Part shown: positions 43,540-59,200 of the stretch, in pieces
Numbering within the stretch: position 1 is the stretch's first letter
How the letters are laid out: each line of letters opens with the position of its first letter
Assembly (NCBI RefSeq): GCF_964355755.1
Contig: NC_092672.1
Coordinates: 31,988,501 to 32,052,500 of the forward strand
Length of the DNA: 64,000 nucleotides
Reading direction: 5' to 3'
From: Antedon mediterranea
Lineage: Eukaryota; Echinodermata; Crinoidea; Comatulida; Antedonidae
Translations under genes and position numbers: made by a program
The notes under the pieces: generated by a model
Databases searched by the model: none
Told to the model about the DNA's origin: nothing
What the model saw: only the letters and a program-made list of their open reading frames with translations

Positions 43540-43793
43540 TAAATAAGATGATGAAACTGCGTGCAAATGATGATGAGTGAAAAGTGATTGACCAATCACA
43601 TCAGTTGATTGTAGAAACGTAACGTGTTTGGATTGGTGGATAAGAAACGCATGGTCGGTCACGTCGAACAACGACGTTGGCGATGATGGAATTTTTGTAA
43701 ACAACAACACACGTACGTACGACGTACACTACTCTGAGTGAGAGAGTATTCTTCAATTCACAAAATTCTTTCATAAAAACGTGCGCGAGAGCG
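43540..43793 (+). promoter_or_regulatory. Probable MTHFR promoter and non-coding first exon
   Basis: Two CCAAT-type boxes in opposite orientations (GACCAATCA at 43590, GGATTGGTGG at 43631) lie upstream of a GC-richer patch with ACGTACGTACGACGTACAC. GCGCGAGAGCG at 43783-43793 is followed by GTGAGT, a good donor; the matching acceptor TTTTTTAG at 44297 lies 14 bases before the MTHFR ATG. Start site not determined. Confidence 0.5.
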
Positions 43794-43799
43794 GTGAGT

Positions 43800-44297
43800 A
43801 AACGTACAAGGAAATTCTTTACATAATCTTTTCTAATAAGTTGTTTTGTATAATCTATTTAAAAATTATTATAAGGAGGACATTAAAAAGAGATTTATGA
43901 ATGAGGAAATTACACTGATTTTCGCTACTTAATAATTCAAGAAAAGTTTAAAACTAGGCTAGCCTAGCCTAGTTAGTAGTACAGTAGTAGGCCTAGTTAA
44001 TAGGCGCGGCCAGCAGCCTGACCAGACCAGATAAAGACAACAGGCGATTCGTAGTGTGTGGTGGGCCAGAGATCTTTGTTTGGTATGTATTTTAACTAGG
44101 CCATAGGCCTACGCTAGGAATTACATTCACTGTACAACAAGTCTGCCTACTGTCTCTAGGCCTAGGCCTATTACTAACGAAGACTAAGGCATATTTAGGT
44201 AAAAATAAAATAGAAGATCTAGGCCTAGGTTTAGGCCTAGCTAGGCTAGGCGCTCAAGCACAATTTAACAGATTTTTATTTTGAAAATTTTTTTTAG
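43800..44297. other. Presumed MTHFR 5' UTR intron
   Basis: Contains several AGGCCTAG-CTAGGC tracts (43955-43990, 44155-44170, 44218-44250) and nothing coding. Confidence 0.45.
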
Positions 44298-44311
44298 ATA
44301 AATCAAGAACA

Positions 44312-47300
44312 ATGGCTGAAATCCAGGAAGTAAATGGACCTGTAGGCCTTTCAGATCTGAAAGCTTTGCAATTTGATAAAAATACATGGCCCAGAGATCT
44401 GACACGGCAGAGTAGCAGTACAAGTGGCGTTAGCAGTGAGGGTTGTACGCCACTAGCTTCTCGCAGTTCATCACCTGTCTTTACACGCCTTATCGATAAG
44501 ATAAACCAACGTATTGCACTTAATGAAAGGTGGTTTTCAATAGAATTTTTCCCACCCAGGACGGCAAATGGAGCTGTCAATTTATTATCGAGGTAAAGGC
44601 TTTATTATTATATTAAGCTTCTATTAAAGATTTATTTATATTAATTTAATTTTAACATTATAATAATAGGCCCTACTACTGTATAAATATGAATTTTTGT
44701 ATAATTATAAAATTGTTTTTTTGTTGTTAATAATATAATATTCAGCTTTATTTAAAACAGATTTTAAAATTGATAATCTTTAAAAAAAAATATTGTAATT
44801 TTGAAAATTGTGCCAAAAAAGTTGAATCATGTTAGATCATGCTTTTAAAAAAAATACAACCAGCAAACATCAGTTTTTTATTTCTATTATTGTTTCTATG
44901 GGCCTTGATGATGAACATTGACCTTCATTAATTTCATAACAAAAAATTACAATTAATCACCTGACCTCCAAATCAATAACTATGAAATTCTTGTTTATTG
45001 AATTGTGTTCAGATTTGACAAGTTCTTGGAAGGAGGCCCACTTTTTTGCGATGTAACATGGCACCCAGCTGGCAATCCAGAGGGTGACTCTGCAACTAGT
45101 TCTTTGACTATTGCCAGTTCCGCACTTAATTATTGCGGATTGGACACCATGCTCCATTTGACGTGCGCACGACAGACGAAGGAGAAAATAAGAAACACGC
45201 TCCGACGAGCAAAGGATCTTGGTATTAAGAGTGTTTTGGCACTGAGAGGAGGTAATACAATCACAGGTTTTATCTCCGAACAATGTATCTAAACAAAGTT
45301 GCTGACTCACTTTTTTTTCTCCAATGACCCACAAAATGATTGGAATTGTATCTGGGAATCTAAAAATACACTTGGAAGAAGGGGTTGTCGGTTGGGAGTA
45401 ATATATCGACATGACTGGATGTACTGTACTGAAAAAGTTTATGAATGTGAAAGTTGCCTGGTCTGGGATGGGTGTTTCTTCAGTTTAAAAAAAAAATTTA
45501 ATTATAATAATTTTTTTCACTTTTTAGTTTTACTTAACTGTATACTTGTAATAGTTAAGATAGTAGGGAAATATGTACTATAGTTTAGGAAATACTTATC
45601 AGCTGTTAGTGATGAACAGTTGGTCAAGGTGATGTACAGTTGGTCAAGGTGATGTACAGTTGGTCAAGGTGATGTACAGTTGGTCAAGCTGATGTACAGT
45701 TGGTCAAGCTGATGTACAGTTGGTCAAGGTTTCAACCTGACCACCAATTGACCAATTAATATTCCTACCACAGAAACATTCATAGGATTAATATAATTAC
45801 TGACGGTGTAAAGTTCTGTCTACACTTGCAAACTAGTTTGTGATTTGCCCAAATATGGTAGTGATATGAAATCATCATGATTGTCCATATATGGGCACAT
45901 CAAATTTGTTTGTCACATAAAGTTTGATAGTGTAGACAGAGCTTTAGAATATTTGAACCTGCAGAAGGATTTTATTGGTTCCTAATGTAATTTTAATCTT
46001 TCTTTAGACGCCCCAGATGGTGATGAGTGGACGTTTAATTCGGACGGTTTCAATTACGCAACAGACTTAGTTAAATTCATCAGACAAGAGTTTGGTGATT
46101 TCTTTGTCATCTGTGTGGCAGGTGAGTGCATTTTTATCTTCAGTCTGTTTCCACTACAGTAGGTAATTTTTTATCGTAAATTGAAAGTGCCAGCTTACAG
46201 ATATTCATATTTTAATTTTCAAAATCCCTTTCTGCGACGAATTCGTAGTATTTTGAGTTTTTCTCTTCAGCGAAATTAGTTTATATAAAAACGAGTTATG
46301 AGCGGTCATGAGCACTCATGCGAATCCAAAAAAAGCATGCGATGGATATGAAAACTGCACCTATTAGCTCTTGTGGGGAAAGGGTAGCGTGATTTTGTTT
46401 TTTGGATTCACCTAGTGGAAAATAGACTTCAACTATATCTATATAGTAACTGTACGATTGTTGCGCATCGAAGAATGTACCATATTTTTAGGCAGAATAC
46501 AAAAATTGAAGGTACAGAAAAATTAATTCTGATTCAAGAAACAAGACTTTAAAAAAATTTGAAATTAATTAGAATAAACTTGGTGTTTGCCACAAAGCTG
46601 AAATAATTTATAGAATTATAATATTAGGAATTTTCTGCAGTTTTTGCCTGTTAATCGCTGTACACAACAACATATACTGTACTGGAAAAGTAGAGAGGGT
46701 GCACTATATTTTGGCTTGATGCTTTAATATCTGAATGCCAAAATTGGGAAACTATTTTTATGAGTCAGTACTTTTTTATGGTTTGAAGGACCAAAATTTG
46801 TCTAGTTTATTCTTGAAATTGATGTACTGAGCATTGACAACCTCTTCATACAGAAGAAAATTTCCCTTGCTCTTATCTTGAAAATTTGGTTTGTAGATTT
46901 TGTATTATATTCATGTATTGACGTACAACCAGTCGTGCCTTTGAATATTTCAATAACATGTTGATGTATTTATACAAAGTGTTTTGCTTTGTTCGTGTCT
47001 TGATGTTATTGATATTATTATTGATGTTACTTGTACTTTTTCGCCAAATAAGAGAATAATGAATATTTCAATAACCAAGCATATTGTAGTTTGATAAAGG
47101 TAATTTATATGACGCAAATATATAGGGAATGAAAAAGAATTTCTGTGAAAAACACCCAAAATATGACCTTTTCCAGCTCAATGACAGTGATGTAACAAAG
47201 ATTACCATTTCACCCAAGTGCATAGTTGATTTATAAAAGATTTCTCCTTTGCTTTTGTGTAAAGAAATTCTATGGTCTTATGTTGTATTATAAGGTTGAC

Positions 47301-50240
47301 CTTGATTCAAGGTGGGGTGATTTTATGCTGTTTGTTTATCTTTTTGAGATTTGATAAAAGGTATCTATACTAATAATAGACTGTATGGTGTGACATTGAG
47401 TATGTGCGTGCCAGCAGTTTAATAACAGCTGCCTTACCCTATCATACATTAGACGGACGCATTATAAAATGATACAAATACATGTTCAATTCAAGTATTT
47501 TATTCTATCAAGCACTCTGGCTCGAAAATTGTTTTGTTTGTCATGTACTGTATATAAAACATAAGTTTTGTGGTTTTATTCTCTTTGGATCATCCAAAAG
47601 AAAATGTTATGAATAATATACAGAGATCCAGATAAATCTTTACACCAACTAAAAATATGATGATGAAATGCTAAAATACAAACAGCACGACAACACAGGG
47701 TAAAATACAAAAGCAACAAATACAAAAATTACATAAAAAGGTTAAACATGGCAGTAATAGTATAAAATATGATGAAAATGTAAATGTATAAAAATTTGAT
47801 AAAAGCTTGTTCACCTGACAAAATTTGCATTAAAAAGCCTCATGGCAGATTGGAGAAAAGAAGTTCGTAATCTATTAGTTTTCATATTAAAACATAATTA
47901 ATACCCTTTTGTTCATTTCAAAAGAAAATATTCTCCTGTAATTTATTTGGCTATAAAATAAGTTGATTGCAATATTTAATAATGATACATTGCAATAAAG
48001 TATGAAAAATTCTATTATAGGACATTATAATTTACCATTGTTCATTTCAAAGGAAAATGTTGCCTTTATTAAATTATAGGGATGTTTCAAAGGTTTCTCA
48101 TGTAATGTAATTTGAACAAAATAAGTTGATTGCAATATTTGATAATGATACATTGCAATAAAGTATGAAAAATTCTATTATAGGACATTATAATTTACCA
48201 TTGTTCATTTCAAAGGAAAATGTTGCCTTTATTAAATTATAGGGATGTTTAAAAGGTTTCTCATGTAATGTAATTTGAACAAAATAAGTTGATTGCAATA
48301 TTTAATAATGATACATTGCAATAAAGTATAAAAAATTCTATTATAGGACAATATAATTTACCATTGTTCATTTCAAAGGAAAATGTTGCCTTTATTAAAT
48401 TATAGGGATGTTTAAAAGGTTTCTCATGTAATGTAATTTGAACAAAATAAGTTGATTGCAATATTTGATAATGATACATTGCAATAAAGTATAAAAAATT
48501 CTATTATAGGACATTATAATTTACCATTGTTCATTTCAAAGGAAAATGTTGCCTTTATTAAATTATAGGGATGTTTCAAAGGTTTCTCATGTAATGTAAT
48601 TTGAACAAAATAAGTTGATTGCAATATTTGATAATGATACATTGCAATAAAGTATGAAAAATTCTATTAAAGGACATTATAATTTAATTATAATAGAGGT
48701 CAGGGTTTTTACAATTTAAAAATGTGTTTTTTTATTGTAAAAAAATGAATTTTATTCCTTAGGGTACCCCCACGGCCACCCAGAAGCTGAAAGTTTTGAT
48801 AAGGATATTCTGCACTTAAAACAGAAAGTAGACGCCGGTGCGGACTTCATCATTACGCAACTTTTTTTCCAGGCCAGTACGTTTTTAAAGTTTTTAAGTG
48901 CCTGTCGCCAAGCCGGAATAACAGTGCCTATTATACCAGGAATTCTACCCATTCAGGTACAGTAAATGTTCGTATTTATTAACTGTAGACAAAATAATGT
49001 AATAAAACGAAGATGATCTATATTATTTTTCCGTTATTAAAATTGCCAATGCTTTAGTTTATTTTATTATTATTAAATTATTATATTATTTGATAAGAAA
49101 TCGTGATTGTTAAATTGTAATAAAGAAAGTTTAAAATAAACTATACAACAATTATTAACATAATTTTATATTAAATTTTATATATTTGATGTCTATATCA
49201 TAAAATTATACTGTATATTTAATTTTTTTATATTATTACAATTGCATGATAAAACATTTCTATTTTTATTTTATGTGGTACCTTTTTGTAAAAATTCATA
49301 TATTAATAAATATTTATGATTTTTAATCATATTTATGTTTTTTTAATTTATATCAACAATATTTTATGAGGGTTGTCCATCCAGCCGAAGCTGATCATTA
49401 GGAACCCTCACAAAAATACAATATCATATATAAAATTCTAATTTTCCATATGTTGTCATTTTTAATGTATTTTTAAAGCATTTTGACATCTGGTGTTTGA
49501 TAAATATATATTTTATCTTTTAAATGTTCAAATCAATATCCTTTGAAAAGAACGAAATATCTTATTTTTACTTTTGTATTATTTGTGAAATTTTCCTGCT
49601 ATTTTCACATTGAACTGTTTCCCAGAGTGTAGTGTTATTGAAAGTCAGCTGTGGATGGAATTTTCCGTCATGTGTGTAGCGATAAAGGTTTCATGCTTTA
49701 CAATACTGCCGGTAAATTGATTGTAGTATACGACGTTTTCACTGCTGGTCTATGCTAATATATTCACACTGTAGTATTGATGAATTTATTAAATCTTCCG
49801 GCACAGAACAAATTGTAAACCGCCCGGTGATGTACTGAAAATGAATTAATTAGAAAAGATGCCGTCTCGGTACTTTATTGTGTTTTTATCCTATGATTTT
49901 ATGTCGGAATAAAGAAATAAATAAATAAATAATAAAAGATGAGATCTTCAAGAATATGTTTTTATTCACGATATGTTAATTTATTATGTGTTTGCATTTC
50001 CATTCATCTTTCATGTTTATGCGTATTTAATGGAACCACCCTCGTAAAATATTGTTGAAATAAAATAAATTTTACTTTAATACAGGGATATCATTCGCTG
50101 AAAAACCTTGTGAAATTGTCGGGACTGCAAGTACCAAAATATATCATTGACGTAGTTGAACCAATCAAAGATAATGATGAGGCAATCAGAAATTACGGCA
50201 TTCACCTTTCAACCCAGATATGTCGAGAACTCTTTGATAG
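44312..50240 (+). CDS. MTHFR: MTHFR exons 1-5: FAD/folate catalytic barrel
   Basis: These exons encode about residues 1-327, the TIM-barrel catalytic part, from the serine-rich head to [14 protein letters not shown] and [14 protein letters not shown]. The N-terminal acidic residue of FFPPR (Glu of IEFFPP) is the expected catalytic glutamate. All five are free of stops and frame breaks, unlike the copies at 41460 and 42707. Confidence 0.95.
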
Positions 50241-53200
50241 GTACGAATATTAATTAGTTTTACTTAATAATTCAAGATTTGCTATCCTCTCTCTGATTGT
50301 TAGTTGACCTGGATAATTCCCAGGGTACCATTTAGAGGTCACCCGAGTGTTATGGAATTTTCCATCATGATTGCTTATTCCTAAGATTTTCTATCCTCTT
50401 TTTTTTTTGCTATTTATAAAGTTTGCCCATGTGTTTCCATCATGCTGCTTATGTGTCAAGTTTGCTATCCTCTTTAGTTGACCTGGATAATTCCCAGGGT
50501 ATCATTTTAGGATTACTGCTGATACATATTGTGGAACTTTCCATCATGTAACATTACTAACAAGTTTTAGGATGAAAACAAATATTTGAAAGAAAAGCAA
50601 ACACTTTATTTAGCATTATCATTTGCAAATAATGAACATGGAGGTTGTAGCACCAAATTCTAGAGGGTAATTCATTTATTATTAATTGATGGTTGACTTT
50701 CACTAGTTGACCTTGACTTTGCTGGTTGACTTTGTTAGTTGACCATCGTTTGTGGTTCGATTTGATTTAATAGTTTACTTTGGTTTATTGATTAATGGCT
50801 GACCATTGGTTTAACCATGGAGGTATAATCTATTTTTATACCTCCATGGTTTAACAGTTGACTGTGGCTTTGATAGTTGACCATGGCTTTGGGGGTTAAC
50901 CATTGGTTTAATGGCTCATCATTGGTTGACCTTGGCATTTTTGTTTGACCATGGCTTTGATGATGGTTGACTATGGCTTTGATCATTGACCATTGGTTTA
51001 TTAGTTAAACATGGCTTTGATCTTTGATGACCATTGGATTAATGGTGGACCTTTGACTTTTTGTTAGAATAGATTGACTTTGACCATGGGTTGACAATTA
51101 CTTATTTTTTCTTATCTTTCAGTGGCCATGTTTTAGGACTTCATTTCTACACCTTAAACAGAGAAATCGCCACAAGAGAAATTGCCAAAAACCTTGGACT
51201 GTGGTGTAATGAGCTACAAAGACCATTACCATGGAAACCAACAGCCAATCACACTAGAGTAAAAGAGGATGTTCGTCCAATATTTTGGGCAACTCGTCCA
51301 AAAAGTTATGTATATAGGTAGGTGATTAGCTTTCCCAGTATCCTCATAGGCCTCTCGATACCAGAAAGTTTTCGTAATAGTTGCTAAATTACTAAATAAT
51401 TATTAGATTATTATTAATGGTAAATATCGTAAAAATATATAAAGCCATTTTGAAGGGTACCTGCACTTTTTCCATCACGTTGCTGTTGTGTAGTTGATTC
51501 TCTAGTTGTAATATAATAACTCTATGCCTTAAAGAAGAAAGTCCCCCTAAAAAAAAAAATTAGTTTTTTAATGTTTTTGATAAAAATGTCATTTTAATAT
51601 CACATAATAGTTGGATATCACAAAAATTTGATTTAAAAAATGTATTTACCTGAAAAAACTGTAATTTAACGGAAAAAATAATCAAAGTCAATTGGTTTTT
51701 CTTGAATTTAACAATCTATTTTTTTATTTTTTTTCCTCTATGGAATTTAACTTTATTAAGGTATTTTTATATTAATCTTCATTTTTCATGTTTTTGGGAG
51801 ACAATACATCTTTAATTAATGTTGTCATCTAACGTTCATAGATGTTATTGGCTTCTTATTTTTTTTTATTTCAACCATATTTAAAGAGGGTAACCATTTT
51901 AGTTTAGCCCAGTGGGATAACTGATATTCAGGGGCCCTCTTTAATAACATTAAAATACATTGCAACAATTTATATGAAAAAAATATAATCATATTCCGTT
52001 GATTGTTTTATTTGATTTAGAACTCAGGATTGGGATGAGTTTCCAAACGGTCGCTGGGGTAACTCTAACTCGCCAGCGTTTGGGGAGATGAAAGACTATT
52101 ATCTGTTTTACCTGCGAAGCAATGCTACAAAGGACCAGATGATAAAGCAGTGGGGGGAAGAGCTTACGTGTGAACAAGACGTCTTTGATGTCTTCTCATG
52201 CTATCTGTCAGGTGAACCTAATAGATATGGCAACAAGGTAAAGCTAAATAATTTTACTAATGTTGATGTTTGATTTTGTTAGGAACAGATGTTGAAATGA
52301 AAATGTTGTATTGAAATGGTGCCTGTCATTTCAGGAGGTTTCGGTTTTTAGTGGTATTTTACAGAGAAGAACAGTATATCACTATTTGAGAAAAAAATAA
52401 CGGGAGAGGGAAGCTGCATAAATTTTATTTGCACATGGCACAGTACTGTATATACAGTGTCGCATGTGTACCACATGTGCTGCCTGTATCTTAAACCCTA
52501 ACCTAACTGTCCATGATACAGGCTGCACATGTGATACACTGTGACACTTTATTACAGCTTATTGTACTGGACGTGAATGTCATTTGTGGTACAGCACAAA
52601 GCATCTGATGTATGGCTGTACTTTTTATTATTATTAATGAACTATAACATTTATAGGTAACGCGCATCCCGTGGAATGACGACGAGATCGCTCCCGAGAC
52701 TCAACGCCTTTGTAAGAATCTGGTGGAGTTGAATAAACAAGGAATCCTGACAATCAACTCACAACCAAATGTCAATGGAGAGGACTCCACAGATCCAGTA
52801 GTTGGATGGGGCCCTCCAGGGGGCTTTGTCTATCAGAAGGTATGCTTCTCATAATACTAACTGTACAAATATGGCAATGATATGCTTAAATATGGTAGTG
52901 ATATGCTTAAATATGGTAGTGATATGACGTCAACATGTCCATATATGGGCACATCAAATTTCTTTGTCACATTAAGTTTGATAGTGTAGACAGAGCAGAG
53001 AGAAGAAATTATGATGTGGGATTATACTAAAGCTCTGTCTACACTATCAAACCTCATCTGACAAAAAAATGTAATGTGCCTATTATGGACATGATGATGT
53101 CATATCACTACCATATTTAAGCATATCACTGCCATATTTGGGCTCATCACACTGTTTTTGTCAAACTAGTTTGATAGTGTAGACAGAGCTTAAGTCATGT

Positions 53201-56200
53201 AGGATAATATTATTAGCAAATGTTCTTTTTTCTTTGTAGGCCTATCTAGAGTTCTTTACATCTAGGGATAATATGGAAGCGTTACTAGAAGTGCTACGAG
53301 ACTACCCTCAGGTTAATTTCCATATCATCAACCACACAGTAAGTCTGATTTTTATACGGGGTACCCGAGTCTAGTACTCTCTCATCTTCTTCTCTTCTTC
53401 TTCTTCCATTGGACACTATCGAGTAAAAAGTGCGATTTATAAAGTACTACTCCTCCCTTATTAGTTGTAGTATTGAGCTGGGATTTGGCATGAATATACT
53501 ACAGGGACATGTCCTCAAAGGTATAGAGCCGGATTTTTAAATTTCAAACCGGATGCAGCCATATGACGTCTCGAAGATGGTACCGTATAGCCGTATTTGG
53601 TAGCGAGGTTATTGATGTGTATATGACGTCACATCCCGTCTTATGACGTCATTACAGCTTTTTTTGCTGTACCCCGAGTATCGCACATTCGTGCTTGTTT
53701 CTTACAAGCAGTACAAATGGGTACATTAAGGAATTGCCAAAATATGCTTATTATTAATATTTCAAGTGTTCTTTAGTTGAAAAAAGTCTCCCTTTAAATA
53801 TAATATCCCTTTCATATCACCTTGCCAAATTCTGGAGTTTCCACAGAGCTTGACGGCACACCATACAAAACACTGGTTAACAACCGCTCTGTGTTTTCCT
53901 AGGAACGGTTTTATTGTAAAATATTTCTTTATTTTAAGTTCAGGTCTAATTTATATGGTACAATTTCCTTCCATATACAATGTAGTTTGATATCATGATT
54001 CATTTTACCAGGGCACCGAAAACATCAGAAATTCCGATGAGTTCAAGCCGATTGCGGTCACCTGGGGCGTGTTCCCAGGGGCCGAGATCATCCAGCCCAC
54101 GGTTGTTGACACTATTAGTTTCCAGTATTGGAAGGTTTGTGATCTGTTCTTGTTAACTTACTTCCTCCCTCTGCTAATATGGAAGCATGATGATGCACTA
54201 TGATGTATTATATCAAATAATTTAAATTGACATTTGACCTGGCCGTGTGCTATAAATAGATTTTTTAATCTATTGCAAATTAAAATTGTAAATACAAAAT
54301 GTATCTCAAAAGCAACTTTGTGTTGTTATGGTAACAAAAACACATTCATTTTAGATTTTTTTTCTTCATATTTGTTGCGTCTCTGCAATAGTAAAACCAA
54401 AGCCTTTTTAAATTACAATAAAATTAAATTACAGTAAAATTATTAATTTTTAATATCCAAAATTAAATTTTAGTTTATTAGTATATTTTATGCTCATCAT
54501 GCTTCCAAATTATAACATTATGAAATTAAAAAAAAATATTTTTATTAAATTATTTTGAAATACCACAAAAAAGGACATTTTTTATATGATTTTTCATGAT
54601 TTCTCATATTATTGATCACAAAGTTTTATTATTGAATTTTGATAAAAAAAATATTTTATTCAATCATTTTGAAAAAAAAAAGAAAGAAAAATTTTCAATT
54701 TTCATGATTACTGAATGGCCAAATTTGATTAAAAAACTTCAAATTTAATAACTTCAAATTAATTATTAAATATGGTATAATACTGACTTGGTTGAGGTTT
54801 ACTAATAATGGTTATTTAAAAAAGGCAAAATTATTAACTTGCTTCAATATTTTATATTTTATTTGCATAGGTGCATGGACTATACATTTTTTAAATAAAA
54901 TTGAAAGTGAAAAAAATAACACAATTTTGAAAAAGAAAAAATCTTTAATTTCACATATTCGATTAATTTGACAAATTTTATTTTTTATCATAAATATTTA
55001 ATTACATTATAAATAATATTTGTATTATTCATTGATTGGTAAAGGTATAATAAATATATTGTTTGTATTTTTGTTTGTAAATGTAAATAAATTGCTAAAT
55101 TTCCCATTTTTTTTCCCAGTTTTATAAACATTTGCAAAGCTTGATATCTACACTGGCTACAATTTGCCAATTATGATTTCATTTCAAATAATTTATTTAC
55201 AAACAATATATTTATTATTTATTTGTTGCATGTTAATTTGTATGACATAACATGATGCGATTTTTTTTCTGTTCTGAACATTTACAGCAACTGACTGTGT
55301 TTCAGCGTATCAACATCTGGTGTTTTTTTTTCAGTGTTTTTACAAAAAATTAATGTTTGATATCTCTAAAGAGGGCCAAAGGTCATAGTTTATTTTGGGA
55401 TAAAAAAACTTTTCAAATGGCTTTAAATTTTAGTGTATATTTTACAATGCAAATAAACATTAAAATAAGTTTCTTTTGTTTTAGTGTTTATATACATTGT
55501 ATAAGGTATAGCAAGGCCTGTCGTAAAAAAAAGTGTTTTTATTTCATGTAAATCTCTGCCTTATAGTGCTTTTTATAGATGTTAAACCCACTTTGACTTT
55601 TGACCCAACAAATATATATTTTAGATCTTTGGAAAATCATAATTCAGATTTTTAACAAAATATCAAATAATAAAATGTAATTTGTAAATTAATCTGTAAA
55701 TGCAAAATTAATATTTTATAAATTGTAAGTGTCTGGAAAAATTAAAAAATTAACTTAAAAATGAATTTCATAATTTTACAAGATTTTAAAATGTGTTTGT
55801 TAAAGTCAAAGGTCGTGAAACAGAAAGGATTATTAAAGCAAAAAATTAGCTTGCACTAATCAAGCAATTATTATAAACTTAAACTTAAATTAAAAATTAG
55901 ATTATAATTAGACAGCACAATATATACAATGATAGTCCTTTCTGTTTTGTAATGCACAATTCCAAGAATAAGGTATTTTTCTGAATAATATCAACAATTT
56001 ACACTTGTAGTTTAATTAAATACTTTTAAAAATGAATTTATAAATTGTAGTATTACAAACACTATTATTTTAACGTGCACCGCTTAAAAATAAATTTGGT
56101 GTCCGCTGTTTTTAAGCCAAATAAACAAAAGTGGATGAGCGTATTAAGAGACGCCTTAAAAAAAAATTCAGAAAAATACTTTTGTTGGGTTGTTAAAATT

Positions 56201-59200
56201 AAATGGATAAGTAGTGTGAGTGGGGGTGTGTGTGTGTGCCACGAAACTTGCGTGAAGCCGTCCGTCCGGGAAGGTCATGTGAGGTCAGCATCGTCTCTAC
56301 AGGTATATTTAGTATCGCTGTTAATTGTTTAAATTTATAGTAAATATTTCATTCAACATTTATTTAAATTGCTATAAAATAATATATAAAAACTGAAATT
56401 AAAATCATAAAATTTCAACTATTTTACTTATTTGGGTAAATACTGGTATATATATTAAAAACAAATAATATGACATAAAATGTATATTTAAATCAAGGAC
56501 TTAAGTTGTTAAATAGTGTATCAATATTTTTAAATATGTTAAATTATTAATTCTCTTTCAAATTTAAAAGTTTTAATTAAAACTTTATTACACTAAATTC
56601 CCAAACTTACTCTTAAATTTGATTAACAACATTGCTATATTTCCAATTCACTGGCAACCTACCTGAAAAAATTTGTGATCAAAGCCAAAAAATTGTGGAC
56701 TAAAATGAGAAAAGATTCTGAGGGGTGTTTTGCACTATATCTTATATCATGGAGCATTAGCTCAGAAGGCTAGAGCGTGCAGTCCTTTAGGATTGTGCAG
56801 GTCGAAGGTTCGAATCCCTCATGCACCTGATTAAGATCTGAAGACAAACCTCGGAATCTGACTCTTATGACAAAAATTATCTGTGAAAAATCTGAAATGA
56901 ATTAGCTTGTGGATTGGTATATATGATATAATTGGTATACAGAATAAACAAAATTATTGCTGAAATTAGAATTCTAAAAATATCAAAAAGTACAAAACAT
57001 ATCTATAAAAAAAAACTTATTTTGGCACATAATGTATAATATAGATTGAATGTTTTCCAAATTTGAATCATAAACCTTCTGCCAAATGTGTTTTATTAAT
57101 AATAAATTATAATATGATTTCCATTTAAGCTTTTGCCAACTCTTGTTTGAGTCTAGGCCGTTCCGCCTGAACTTGTCCTTACTGTGGATAGTTTGAAGGT
57201 TCGAACCCTTCATTCTCAAACTATGAGTAAAGCTTAATTTACATATTAATTTGCATATAATTTACATAATAATATTTTCTGAATAATTAATATATTTTTT
57301 TAATAATCGGCAATTATTCTCCAATTTGGATAATTAAAATATTTAATGTTTCTTTGTAAATTAACAATTAAATTTTAAGTAAATACTAAAAACTAAAATA
57401 ATAATACAAGTTAATGATAAATTAATGATAAATACTTATTTTACGATATTTATGATGAAATAGTATGTGTAGATAAAATCTGTAGATAAGTAATTAAGGT
57501 TTATATTGTAATGATTGAATAATCTCGTACCAATATAAGAACAATTGACTAAATTACATTTGAATAATAAAAATATATAATAATACAGTAAATAATACTA
57601 TGGAGTATGTAAAACAACTCATCACAATAAAGGTCTGAATACAGTAAAACCCTTTAAAGAGACCCAACATGTTCCGCCATGATATGGGGTGTCCCCTGAA
57701 TAGAGGTGTCGCATAAATAGGGGTGTCCCCTGAATAGGGGTTAGCTGTAGTGCTGAAATATATATTGCCCCTTGTTCGTTTTACCGGAAAATGTCCCCTT
57801 TATTGGGGTGTCCCCTGAATAGGGGTGTCCCCTGAATAGGGGTGTCCCCTTAATAAGGGTGCTTCCTAAATACGGGTTAGCTGTAGTGTTAAATATTTCA
57901 CATTGTGTTTTTCATTGATAAGTGTGCCCTTAATAGAGGTTGTCCCAAAGAAGGTTCTCTACTGTATTACAAAATTACTGACTCCACACACAATTTGATA
58001 TTCAATCATTTCAATATGAAAGGGTGATAATTATTAGTTAAGTTAAACGTTGTTGTCTAATGATTATCTGTGCACACATGACTTATTGGTAGTGGTCTAC
58101 TATAAGGTAATTGAGTCACATGTTCATAAAACATTTTTTACAAAGTACTGCCTGATTACCTAATTTATTGTGTATACTTTATAATCAAGTTTTTCGTTTA
58201 AGAAAGTATTTTGACTAAAATGACAGGAAAGTATTAAAGTATAGTATTTTGTCATTAATATTTCATGAACATGTAACTTTATTACTTTTAGTTGATTATT
58301 ACTAACATTTTTTATGGTGCATTTCCCTGTTTTATTTAAATATTATATTTTACAGATGAAAAAAAAAATGGTTTTATAAAACTTAAGAATAATGCTTTTG
58401 TTTGATGGCTATCAGCTCATTGGCTAGCAACTTGACTTGTTGCTAGCTGATTGGCTAACAGTTTGACATGCTGGTAGCTGATTGGCTAACAGCTTGGCTT
58501 GCTGGTAGCTGATTGGCTAACAGCTTGACTTGCTGGTAGAAGATTGGCTAACAGCTTGACTTGTTGGTAGCCGATTGGCTAGCAGCTTGAATGACTTAAG
58601 TTTCATTCCAAATTCCATCATCCTTGTTTTAAAGGTGTATTGTCTTAAAAAATTAAGTTAAAAAGTAATTTCATCAATAACAATTTTATGAAGATATGTT
58701 GTTTTTACTTTGAAAAAACACTGATTCTTTTCCATAGTAATATGTTTATCATTAATAATGATAAACAGTTTTTCAGCTAAATTTCAAGAAAACAATTCAT
58801 CTTTAGTAGTAATATATTCTTATCTACTACAAAAGCATTATTCTAAATTTTTTGACACCAGATTAAACTATTAAAAACTAATTTTTTAGTAATAATATTA
58901 ACATAGTCTATTCTCTTCCATAATAGGATGAAGCATTTGGCCTGTGGAAAGAAAAGTGGGCCAAGATTTACCCAGAGATGTCAGTGTCTCGTCAGATAAT
59001 AAATCATATACATGATACGTATTATCTGGTTAACTTGGTGGACAATCATTATCCTAAAGGAAATGTCCTTTTCGAAATACTTCAAAAGATGTTGAAGAGC
59101 AAAGGTAATACTAAAAGGTCAATAGTGTCCATCGATGAACTCGACGGTGCTAAGAAAATAAAGGTTAGTTTTATAAATTTTTATTTTTTTAATTTTTATA

